A stretch of 64,000 bases of DNA. Source: Anisakis pegreffii. Its lineage: Eukaryota > Nematoda > Chromadorea > Rhabditida > Anisakidae. Location: positions 1 to 64,000 of the forward strand of contig JAPYMA010003048.1 in assembly GCA_035041965.1 (NCBI GenBank). Direction: 5' to 3'. Below the pieces are notes generated by a model, which was not told the DNA's origin, made no database searches, and saw only the letters and a program-made list of their open reading frames with translations. This document shows, in pieces, positions 53,704 through 64,000 of this stretch. The translations under genes were made by a program, and so were the position numbers. How positions within the stretch are numbered: position 1 is the first letter of the stretch; every line of letters begins with the position of its first letter.

Positions 53704-53959
53704 TGGTGTAGTATAGTGGTTGCGGTGTTATCAAACAAGTGGAGTGCGAATCGAATCGCATTTGGTAAAAGATGTTGAAGTGAAGGGTGTTGAAAGGAAC
53801 GTATCATCATGCATTGTTAAGTGAATAAATCTTAAACACTTTATAATCGCACTGAGCAACAACAGATGACGAGCAGCGAAGTGAACAAGTGTCTATTATA
53901 TAGCATTGCCGAGTAAAGTAATCAAGTAGCCGTACCAATAAAGCAATAACAAGAGCACA

Positions 53960-54400
53960 ATCATTATGATCGTCGCCATCAGCACTGCTGGCAACATCCT
54001 GCATCTACTCCCCATCATCAATACCATCTTCTCCATTCTGTTCTCATATATCCATCAATCCATTCATCTTGCTACTTCTCTTCGCAACTTAACTTTATCT
54101 TATCTCATTTCAGTTCAATTTCATTTCATTTTGTTCATTCTTTATTCTCATCTCGGATCTCATTCCTTTTCTTCATCATTTCATCTCTTTATCATCTAAT
54201 TGCAAATTGGTAACATTCAACCTTATTATTTCTATTCTATTCAAATCAGCCACCAAGCATGTATGTGTTTCTGTCATCATCATCTTATATTGGCTTCATC
54301 CATCCATTTATCCATCCTCGCATCGTTATCATCATTCATCCATCTATGCATTCATCCACCAAGCAACCACTGCTAGCTGCTAACTTCTAACAAGAAAGAG
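53960..54400 (+). repeat. CATC/CATT-rich low-complexity region
   Basis: Irregular repeats of CATC, CATT and CCAT dominate this stretch and explain the open frame at 53966-54199. Confidence 0.6.
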
Positions 54401-57400
54401 CATCGTTTTATTACTATTGAGTGCCGACTGACGGCTGTATCCTAGCAGTTGGTCTCCTGTCTATTGGATTCCTCGACAACGTTGCATTTTTGGTTTCGAT
54501 TCCAATGTCGGTCTAAGATTAGCTCAACTAGGAGAAAGAATGCGTTGCTTGGTCAATGGGTCGGTCTCATTTATCTCTCACTTGTCAGCTTAATAACACA
54601 ATAACTCCATTCTGTGCTAGCAATATACGAGAGGAGTATCATGTTGTCTGCTCAATGGCTGCTATCTACTTAGGCCTGCTTATACGCCTTAATGAAAGTT
54701 TAGCCTTGGGCTGTGCACGCATTGATTAATTAGTAGAGCAGAGTGGTGAAGCGAGCAACGCTTTTGTGCTGGTTCAGTTAATGCTTCTATCGCCACTGCT
54801 TATTACTAGGTATAACATCTTTGACGGACATAGGCTAGTTGGACTTAATTCTTAGTATATTGTTGTTATTACTATTACTGTTATCAGAAATATTATTATC
54901 GCCATATTCATCTCATTTCGTGCGCACTATGCACCTACGTGCATCAACCATTTGCCTTTAACAAGTCACAGCTTTAGCCGTGAGCATTAACCAACTAACT
55001 ATAACTACTACCACTATAGAGGCAACCACATGTAATTGTAAGATTATTAAGAAAGTAGTTTGAGTTAGCACTTCACTAGTTGCAGTTATTGATACCTGTC
55101 GAGCAGCGTTTGCCTGTTGTGATTGATAGGATGTATGTATGGATGGTGATGAGATGAATGAAAGGCCGCGGCGACGCATGGATTAGATTTCTTTAGATCG
55201 CTTTCATCGGTTTGTGGTTGTGGTTGAGATAGATGACTGGCAGATAGTAGGAGATGAGATGGAACGAGATGCAACTTGATGAGATGAGACGAGACCATTC
55301 ATCCATCTATCCAAACAACCAACCATCTAATCGGCGCAACCCGTAATTCAATCCGGACGGCAGCACTTGGTGTGTGCCGTGCCTTGATGATGAGGAGGAG
55401 AATGAGGATGAGGATAGACTGATAATGATGAGTAGTCTCTTACCAACAACGCAGCAGCCTACTTTCACTTCTTCCTCTCATTCACTACGGTTGCCAGTAG
55501 TTATCTCGATGGCCACCTGGTTTGGTTGCTGCCTTATGTATGTTCGCATTCCATTCTTCTGGCATCGCCAGCTCGGCATTCCATCATTACTTTTATTACT
55601 CTTACTAATTCATTCAGGTATTTATGAGATTTACATTGATGATTTATGTCAAAGAACCACATTCAGTTCTTTATTTCACCTGCTGTTTCATTAGAAATAC
55701 AGTTTAATGCAATTATATTCGCTCATCATAATCTCAGATTGATAGAGTACTGCATCACATCCTGTTACGTCATTTATGCATTTTCTAACGATTATGGGAT
55801 ATTAGGTAAATTATTTTGCCTCGCTTTCACAATTCTGTCGACAAAGTCGCAGGAATCAAGTGGTAATTACACAAAATAATATTCCATGCACAAGAAAAAA
55901 TTTCAATCGAACAAGGAAAACGATTGATCGTGAGGATGTAGAGGATGTTCAAGAAGAAATAGAAGTTGTGATCAGAGGCACTGGCGGGCCATTTTACTTG
56001 AAATTCACAAATTACAAATTTCAGAGCACTCAATTATTTAATGCTCAATCGGTGACATTTTAAGGTGTAACTATGCTTAGCAGGTGTTTTTTGTGTGTGT
56101 ATGTGTAAAAACAACTGAATGTGACGCTGATACCATAAGGCTATTTGATTTTTGCGTATTCATGCAAGAAACTGAAGGCGTTCTGTTAAAGACTAATGAA
56201 TGAATGCTTCAATTTGCAGACAGTTTGGAAGTGAACACTTAAGTGCACTTTGCAACAGTCGCAATTTATCAATTCGAATCGAATCGAATCGTATTTTTAT
56301 GCGTAAGCTTGCAGCCGTTGTTTTTTGGTGGAAGTTTGCTAGTGAATAGCATATTTGATTGTTGCGTGAAAAATGCGATAGAAATGCTCACTTAAATGAA
56401 AGTTCCATTGAATTAAAGCTGACCAATAAGACTGAAATCAAAAATTCCGTTCAGTTGATGCATCATATTAACTAGGTAAATGAGTTATTCTTAGTCGCTT
56501 GAAACAAAAGCTTTCACTGAAGCAATCGACGGGTTTGTCATTGATATTTTAGAGGCTTGGTTGCCGTTTTTTAGGGTCCACTCGAAAAAAATTCAATCAA
56601 TAGGTATTGTTCGAAAATCTAACAGTGCTTTGAAATGTGCGCGTGACAGATATGCAAAGTGCACAGCATCTGAATCCGAATGTTATCTCTAATATTTGCA
56701 TCTTAACAACAGCTTAATTTGACACTCATCCAACATTCGTATTACCGATCACTTCCAAAAGTTTGATTCTTAATTATTACACCAGACTACCAAGCATTAA
56801 TTCTGATTCAATAAGGTTGTATTGTCATTAGTATTTTGTTTTTTTATTAGTTGTAACTATCATAAAATGCAGTGTTCAACATCTTCGTTGTTCTGTTCAA
56901 TGCAATAGCTGTTTTGTTTCACTTTAAAAGATATGGGAATGATAATAGTGATCGTTTATTCATGAAACTGGTCGTTGTGGTATCACTGGATAGAATGTGA
57001 TTTAACTGATGGATTGAAGTGATTTTTACCGAATATTCCTAGTGATTTCGATGGATGTTATCAGTAACTGATGCATTGATTCAGTTCAATTTAACTCTGC
57101 CATCACTAACAACACTTGCACAATTGCTTTCTGCAACTTCTGATTGACTTATTTGAAACACGATGAGAAACATGTCGTATTTTTTATCGATCATTTTTGT
57201 CAGATAAATAACAGTTTCCAAATTATCGATGGCATTCGTTTTACGAAAATTCTGGTAAAAGTGTTATTGGTATTTAGCTTAAAAGAATAATGTTAGGTTG
57301 GAAAGATGACATGCATCTTTATCAGTAACACGAAAGTAAGTCTTTTTCAATGTCCTCTTCATCGATGCACTCTTATCTCAGGTTTTTCATCATCTGCCGA

Positions 57401-59300
57401 TAAGCGGAAAATATTTAGAATCGCCTGAAATAGACTTTAAAGCACTAACTCTCAAATACCTATCAAATGCATAAGGAGGAGTTTCCAATTTAATCGACGT
57501 AGAAAAACATTTGAAATGAGATACTAAAATTATGTAATAAACTGTTTTGAATCAAATTACAAGCATTTCCAAAAAATGTCGAAATAGTTGCATGTTTAAT
57601 GAATGTAAGTGACGATATAATAGACTAATCCGTCTAAGAAATGGCTCATTTTTCAGCAAATGTCAAGAAATCAAACAATTCTGTTCAGGTTTCCAAGCAG
57701 TCATTTCATTCAGCTGTTCTGATGAACGTGATTGAAGAATTGTTCTTCAGTTATCTGGATGAATCGTATGGCTGATTCTTTTACCTGTTCAGTGTAATTA
57801 ACACCTTGTCAATTTTGATTAACTTTTTATTCCGAAAAACAAAAGTCTTGTAGAGATGAGATGATATGTCTTCGTACAGCTTCAATCGACGATCGAATGA
57901 ATAAGATAAATGCGCAGCATGCATAATGCCGCACCCTAAGCTTGCTCAAATGAATGATAATATTGTGTTGTATTATTGTAACTTTGCATTATAGTAATTA
58001 ACAAATGATGACGTCTGTTGTAGTTTTATGCACTAACAAATGATATTTTTGAGAAATGTATACCAATAGTTCGAATAATCACTCATTAATTTGTAGAAAA
58101 GGAAATTCAAGTGCAGAAATTAATTTGTTGATTTGACTGAGCATATTCATAACGATTAAGAGTGTTAGATTATGAAATGGAGCGATGTATGTGTGCACAT
58201 AATGGGATTGGGTTTGGAGAGGTATGATATGATGCAGCTAACTGATAGCGTCATATGTATGCGTCTTTGCATTGATGCTGCTTCTTAGTGCTGTTGAGTC
58301 ATTGGAGGAGTAACGTCATTCAAGTTGGTTCGTGATGATAGTGTGGCGTGAAATAATTTGATCGTGCTTGTTTATGCCTGACAGATTATTCATCAAGTGG
58401 TACGATAAGGGTTTGAAGGGAAGCGACATTGATTAGGTGCATGTTTTCGGTCGGTTGCTTCTTAATATAGCTGACGATATTGCACATGATACTGATTTCA
58501 CATATACAAAGACTTTAAATGTTCAACACCCATGCAATCACTTATTCAGTCTCATATACAATTTTGAGGCAATTCAGTTCAACATTGGCCGCATTCATTA
58601 CTCATTTAGTTCACTCTAGCTTCAAGAACACAAGTGATGAGAAGATCAACATTTCATGCATATGCAACAATGAAATATAGCTATGTATTATGATATTGAA
58701 TTTTATCAAAGTATCACATTCATTCCAGCAGTATGAAATTAACAGCAATTGGTGCATAGTAAGAGCAATATAACAATAAAGAAATCACTACTTTCGCAGA
58801 TAGTTGAAATGAAATCAACGATTAACACTCACACAATGCAGCTTCACATAATCAGTCATCACTAGTAGCATTCAGCCATCGTGGTTTTGTGGTTGTGGAT
58901 GATGGTGATGATGATGAAGTTATAGTTCTTTGTGGTTGTCGTGAACACTGGCAACTGATATCAGAGGAAACGAAAGGAAAGGTGGGAAGGAACGGAGCAC
59001 TGAGTTTTGCTACTGGGCTGCCTTGGTTACACGCTTCGACGACTAGTGGCAGTGTTGAGTTGTCGGCCATCATCATTTTCCACTCATGCGGCGGTCATCT
59101 CAACACTGCCGTCGATTCACGTCGTCTAATGTCATTTACTCTGCTGTTGCTTCTGCCACTCTTCGTTCCTTGTTTCGTCGTTCGTTCGTTCGTTCGTTCA
59201 CATTCCTTTCCGCCACATCATCAGTTGCAGCTTCCTTCTTGTTCTTCCTATTCTGGAACTTTTTGAAACGGCCAGTTCTTCTCTTCACTTTTGTTTGCAG
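54401..59300. other. Upstream region of ctbp-1
   Basis: No supported coding exon. Base composition is more balanced around 55.1-55.6 kb and 58.86-59.3 kb, which may reflect promoter or 5' untranslated exons of ctbp-1. A short perfect TTCG repeat (five units) lies at about 59182-59203. The open frames at 55374-55694 and 58889-59412 show no family resemblance. Confidence 0.35.
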
Positions 59301-59323
59301 CGCTGCCTCAGTGGGCGCATCTA

Positions 59324-59482
59324 ATGCCTACCACTTGTGGCTTTCCAAATTGCAAATTTCGATCTCGCTATCGGGGCCAAGAAGACAATCGTCATTTCTA
59401 TCGCATTCCTAAACGACCACAGGTGCTGCGCCAACGTTGGTTGCACGCTATTGGCCGAACTGAAGAGACTGTTGTAAGTCAG
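59324..59482 (+). CDS. ctbp-1: CtBP co-repressor, first coding exon (THAP domain)
   Basis: CtBP is a D-isomer 2-hydroxyacid dehydrogenase-like transcriptional co-repressor; the nematode form carries an N-terminal THAP zinc finger that binds DNA. The exon follows a TTTGTTTGCAG acceptor at 59300, with the first ATG 23 nt inside. Its 53 codons start MPTTCGFPNCKFRSRYRGQE and end GRTEETVVSQ before a GTTAGT donor. It supplies the first two zinc ligands (Cys5, Cys10), the conserved IPKRP, and the RW of the finger (QRWLHAIGR). The remaining C-x2-H ligands, expected in the next exon (an SAHF-like segment), and the whole dehydrogenase domain were not found before 64000, so the next intron exceeds 4.5 kb. 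An alternative donor at 59474 would lose three residues. Similarity to the worm CTBP-1 N-terminus, as I remember it, is near complete. Confidence 0.87.
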
Positions 59483-60157
59483 GTTAGTGGTGTATTAAGT
59501 GGCTTGTTGCTAAAGTTTAAAAACAAATCCAAGTTGCTTTCTATATTTGTTCAGATATTTATTGAATGAATTCGTCGCTTTTTTGCTATGCAATTATTGC
59601 TTTGCTTTATTATTGTGATGTAATGTATGTTATTTGCTTAATGTTATTTATTGCACGTTTTATATGAAACATAAATAAGTGAATTTATTTGTATGTATGT
59701 TCTACGATTTTTTAGTTTATGCGCTTTTGATTGCGCTTCAATGCTTTGTCAACGCACACACATTCACTCTGAAGCAGATGAGTTGTTCCTTTAATCTTGC
59801 TAATATTTTATTCTCAATTAATTTACTCATTCGCTTATGATGGATCATCATTTTTCGTTTCAATATCTTTCATCCATCAACGCTAGTGCAAATCCACAAA
59901 AATCTAGATGTTTGCTAATCATTCTATAATAATTCATTGAAAGCAGTTGCATTCATGCAAACGTTTTTCATGCTGGCATACATATTTTTATATCTTGGAC
60001 AGCGATCCTTCCACTTTTACTATTCTCATCTATTCAGTCCATCCATTAGTTACCTACTTGGGTTTTTGTTTTATGTTGGCTCATATGAAAAGAGAATACG
60101 AGGTGCAATATGCCTATACATATAAACATCTTGAGTTTTGCTCTGTCGCATTATAAT

Positions 60158-60703
60158 TCATGAATTGTAGCTTGGTTCGGTTGCATTTTCTAACGTTTTC
60201 GGCGTTCTTATTCTTTTCTGAGATGCATCCTTATTCGAGTCAATGCATCTTTTGTTTATGATAGAGTGATGATCTGGGACGTGTGCTCTTTGTTTGTTGT
60301 TGGCCATATTTGAAATCGCTCTAACGCAACAAAACAAACAACTCATCTTCTCCATGACTGGCTGACAACTTCGGCTTATTGTAATGGATAAACACACCCT
60401 TTCGCTTATGGTTCGTCTTACGGTTTGTTGCTTATGCGTTTCGTTCAGTAAAGAACCAGTTCGTACAGATATGTTCTTGCCCATATCCATACATATGCTG
60501 CTATCATCAGCATATCGCCAACATTTTTCACTATTGACAATCACTGCATGTGATAGATATCTTATCGTGATATAATCACCGAACATCATTTCCACTCTCG
60601 TTAACGTATTTTGTAGTCGAGCACAAAAAATACTAAGAATTTTGAGAGATTTATCGCTGACTTTGCGTTTTGCAATTATTAATACCTCTAAAGCTGATGG
60701 CAT
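60158..60703 (-). CDS. Unsupported 181-codon ORF in the ctbp-1 intron
   Basis: This is the longest uninterrupted ATG-started frame in the window. The product (MPSALEVLIIAKRKVSDKSL...) is basic, with scattered Cys and no membrane segment, repeat or motif I recognise. It has no clear splice structure and lies within the first large ctbp-1 intron on the opposite strand. It could be a single-exon gene or retrocopy, but chance is as likely. Confidence 0.18.
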   Translation of the reverse strand: MPSALEVLIIAKRKVSDKSLKILSIFCARLQNTLTRVEMMFGDYITIRYLSHAVIVNSEKCWRYADDSSICMDMGKNISVRTGSLLNETHKQQTVRRTISERVCLSITISRSCQPVMEKMSCLFCCVRAISNMANNKQRAHVPDHHSIINKRCIDSNKDASQKRIRTPKTLENATEPSYNS

Positions 60704-62743
60704 TTACTGACATACTTTTTGAGATGGCTCAGCTGAAAAAAAAAATGCTTTCATAACGTTGATATGTCGTAGAGAATGCGAGTGGTGCAGTTTTTCAGTT
60801 CAGAACGGCAACTTTTTTGCGTTACTGGAAGATATTTATTTCAAAATACCAACAGAAGATGACTGATAGTTACTTATTTATTTATTTGAATTTTTTGTTT
60901 TGGTTTCTTTGAGAATCAAATAAATTGCATCAGTCCCGAATATAGCAATTATTTAAGCATAAAGTAGAGCTATAAATGAGATCATGAAAACAACTTCCGT
61001 CTAATCGACATTTCCTCACTAATGATTTTGATGTAAAACTTTTTCTGGAAGCTCGACTTGCTGTTGTCTTCTTGAATTCGCAGTTGAATCAAAATGTTTT
61101 AAAACTTCTCTTAGATTATTCTAATCTGCATCCGTGCTTCTTTCCTGGCATATCACTGCCAGTTCTATTCACGATAAAAACGTTATTCATGAATTTCTGA
61201 GAAGTGCATCCCATCTGTGCCCTGAACGTGTCTTTTTCGGTTCCATGATACATCCAACGATTTTTACTGGTTTTGTAAGAGTTATCCCTTCCACTGTCAG
61301 GTATCCATCCGCAATTCGTATGTTAACCTCTACTTGTCACAGTCAAAACTGCGGTGAAAAGATTGACTGGCGATTTTCCTACAGATCTCAATGGTTCCGG
61401 TGCAATTGTGTGCAGAGAAATTGCAGGTTCTTCTTGAAACTTTTAACCAAAAGAACCTTCTTCCTTTGACAAACTAACTCTATTGCTAGTTGTGCATCAT
61501 GGCATTTCTTCGTTTTGCTTTTAGAAATGTTATTACCTTAATTCCGCTGTTATGCAGCCGATGTTTTTGTTTGTATCCGTCATAATTCACTTATATATTA
61601 CTCTCACGCTTTCACCAAACTTTTTTTTCGCTGTTGAAGTTCATTCGTTGTTGCTTCTTGATAATATCAAACAAACGAAATGGTGATAGTTGTTATATTA
61701 GAACGAGAAGTTAAGTTGCGTAGATGGTTGCGACAATTGGTTTCGCTTCCCTAAAGAATGTTGAACTAAAATGCATGAAAGTAGCTTGGCATGAGCGCTT
61801 ATCAAAACGATAGCTTTAAAGCACCTATTGCAAGTTGTTGTTCAGGAATAGAACCGTTTGATGCAGTCAGCATTATGGTTCTTCATCTATTGCACACCGG
61901 AGAAATTTGAAAACAAAACAAAAAAAAATTAACACAGTTACTCCTATTAATTTTCCCGTACGAAGTGTTAGGAAGTTGATTTTTTTTTGTTCGGAAGCAT
62001 GCAAACACTATGAAATTCGCAACTTGTCATCATCAACTCAGCAGAAGTGATTCGATCTGATAACTTTCAGGAATGTAGGCAAATGTTCGTTTCTTCAGAG
62101 AAAGTCATTACTGAAGAGGATGGTTAGTAGGGGTGACAGTATTGAAAGGCAGCCATATCCGAGCACATTCATCGTTTGAAAGATATATCACGACCACATA
62201 AGCACTCGTCAATAACGCTTCAAAACTAATCACCAGTATATTACACCAGCACTTCATAAACCTGTTTTGGTTATGACTTCTTGCCTAAACAAGACTCAAT
62301 GAAAAAAATTTTACCATTAATGACCCATCCATCCTTTGAGTACCTTCTCAGACTTCAGATTCCTGTCTTCAGTTTGATTTGCGCTACCTCCGGGAAAACT
62401 GTAATCATGGTTTTGTTAGTGCATTTCATGAAGGAAGTTTCCTTCTGCGCTTTTAGAGCTGTATAAGGGAAATTGAATGAAACTTGTTTAAAAGGAAGAA
62501 AATTTTAATAAATTGAGTCTTCCGTGATTTAAATTGTCATATTTTACTGATAAAAATGTTTCATACTGCTTCTCTTTTTTTCTCCCTCATTCATTTTATA
62601 ATTAATAATAGTTGTCATGAACAATAGATACAATGTCTGAATGTAATGTTTTTTTTGTTGACAATTCACTCGAAAATTAAAAAATTAGGTGCCGTTTGAT
62701 TGAAATGTCTCTTAGCACATATCAGTTGGGTTTGAATGATGAA

Positions 62744-63109
62744 TCAGACGAGAATGTCACTTGAAGAAAAAATAAATTGAGCGAGAAGGAAAGAAGAGCT
62801 TGTGATATTGCTTGTTTGTTTGTTCGGTGAGGATAATGCCGTCGTTGGACTGATTGATTGCAGATGTGATGGTCGCTTGATCGCGAAACCGAACCTCGTT
62901 TCTACTCTCACTCTCACGGCACTGAACCAATCCTCTGATTCTGATTTTGAGTCGTTCGATTCCATCCCATCTGATTCTGATTCATTCGCTATCTCCACTT
63001 TTCCTTCTGGTAAGAATGCTTTGACTCTCAATCCTCTGCTATAAACACTTAATTCTTCTTCAATTAAATCAAACGCCAATCTCTCCTCAACTGTACATGT
63101 ATTTTTCAT
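62744..63109 (-). CDS. Candidate acidic Ser-rich ORF, 121 codons
   Basis: A minus-strand frame with an orderly beginning (MKNTCTVEERLAFDLIEEEL) followed by a Glu/Ser/Asp run (ESESDGMESNDSKSESEDW). The acidic run comes from a TCTGATTC-like repeat, so chance is possible. It sits inside the first ctbp-1 intron. No family is recognised. Confidence 0.2.
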   Translation of the reverse strand: MKNTCTVEERLAFDLIEEELSVYSRGLRVKAFLPEGKVEIANESESDGMESNDSKSESEDWFSAVRVRVETRFGFAIKRPSHLQSISPTTALSSPNKQTSNITSSSFLLAQFIFSSSDILV

Positions 63110-64000
63110 TCAATCAGTATGATTGCTCTGATGTCTTCATTTTATGTACCAATCTCATATTTGGTTAAAATTGATCCATCAAGCATTTACAGTAGCTGTT
63201 AGTCACTCAAATTAATTTCGAAGAACGCAGTTTCGATGCTGCTTCCAAAAAATATCTTTGTGCTTGCGAACTCGATGCGCACAAGGATTTTCGACATAGA
63301 GCATGTCATCTCATCATTAGGTTATCGTTGATTGTCGTCATGTGCTCACTGCAAACAAATCGCCCTTTTATTGAAAGCATTTATTAATAATCAACGTACG
63401 GTGTTTGATTGACATACTCTGGTATTTTTTTAAATACCTTACTTTCATTCATACATCAACAGACTCTCTTCTAAACCCTGATGAATCGAATAGTTACATT
63501 GATGAAATCAGATCCTGTTCATCTGTAATGTTCTTCAGATGTTTTCCCGTCATTGATAATGCTTTATGATAGATATATGCCATTGAATGAAATTATTGTT
63601 GTTGCCACCGACTGAAATTATATTATTATTATTGATGTTATTTTTGCATATTCAATTGTAGTAATGAAGTGTTTTGCAAAATGATCCGTGTTCAACTCGT
63701 TTAACATTGACGTACGCACACACTTTGTATGGTTGTTTTCAATTGGGCGTTCGCATAGACTTATTTGTATGGTTTTTCATTTTTCTTTCATCAGCTCGTG
63801 TATGACCTTCAGCATCCAATCGTTGCTGTCAGTATGAATCCTGCTTGTGTTTTTAAATGACATTTGCACTGATTCTTTAAAACGAATTGTATTCTCATTA
63901 TCATGTCATATTTTATTAACTTTCAATTTGAGTATTATTGCAAGTAAATGCATCTGAACATAAGCACTTACACTCTATAGTTCCTATAGTGATCAATTAA

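Larger units (their letters stand above)
59483..64000. other. First intron of ctbp-1 (to window end)
   Basis: AT-rich sequence in which no further THAP or dehydrogenase exon of ctbp-1 was found. Apart from the two weak minus-strand frames listed separately, nothing is recognised. Confidence 0.6.

Noticed and set aside
58889..59412. Overlapping + frames before the ctbp-1 exon
   Set aside because: Different frames from the THAP exon, low complexity, and best explained as 5' untranslated or promoter sequence.
1..64000. Searches by eye for 5S rRNA, spliced-leader RNA, complete tRNAs, CRISPR arrays and reverse transcriptase or transposase genes
   Set aside because: No convincing instance found; the genome type makes CRISPR arrays unexpected.

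Overview
The window looks like nuclear DNA from a nematode. The clues are AT-rich sequence, introns of about 90 to 1,100 bp, acceptors of the TTTCAG type and many GTTAGT/GTAAGT donors. A TTTTCAG acceptor also sits 2 nt before the top-1 start codon, as expected for spliced-leader trans-splicing. The last gene begins with a THAP domain of the kind that opens nematode CtBP (ctbp-1). Fairly long introns and sparse genes would suit a parasitic nematode such as an ascaridid or spirurid, but that placement is a guess. All exon models were assembled by eye from splice sites, reading phase and family similarity.

Layout. Positions 1-2190 hold a degenerate tandem array with a 354-bp period, interrupted by a GC-rich insert full of small hairpins. 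From 2190 to 9283 there is no confident gene, only an unrecognised ORF (3955-4344), a hAT-type MITE (5353-5522) and a polypyrimidine tract. On the + strand follow a VAP/vpr-1 gene (9284-11608, 231 aa), a C9orf78/Hep_59 spliceosomal gene (14210-17114, 285 aa), an inverted-repeat element (18321-18966) and a calmodulin-like gene with decayed EF-hands (19323-20550, first exon not found). The middle (20551-32546) is gene-poor. It holds a second hAT MITE, possible zinc-finger exons near 24.5 and 26.2 kb, a decayed collagen pseudogene on the minus strand and AAT-rich microsatellites. DNA topoisomerase I occupies 32547-38070 on the minus strand in 16 exons (730 aa) with an intact catalytic pentad. A diverged tandem duplication lies at 39.4-41.1 kb. 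An unrecognised multi-exon gene covers about 43.6-47.04 kb on the + strand. After 12 kb without a clear gene, the first coding exon of ctbp-1 lies at 59324-59482 and the rest of that gene must lie beyond 64000.

The genes are ordinary cellular genes that do not form one pathway: ER contact-site tethering (VAP), splicing (C9orf78), DNA relaxation (top-1) and transcriptional co-repression (ctbp-1). Spacing of several kilobases and mixed strands argue against operons. I did not find a clearly new biological system. The best leads are the uncharacterised 519-547 aa gene, the hairpin-rich insert in the 5' array, the inverted-repeat element with four AAACGCTT boxes, and the CX2C exons.
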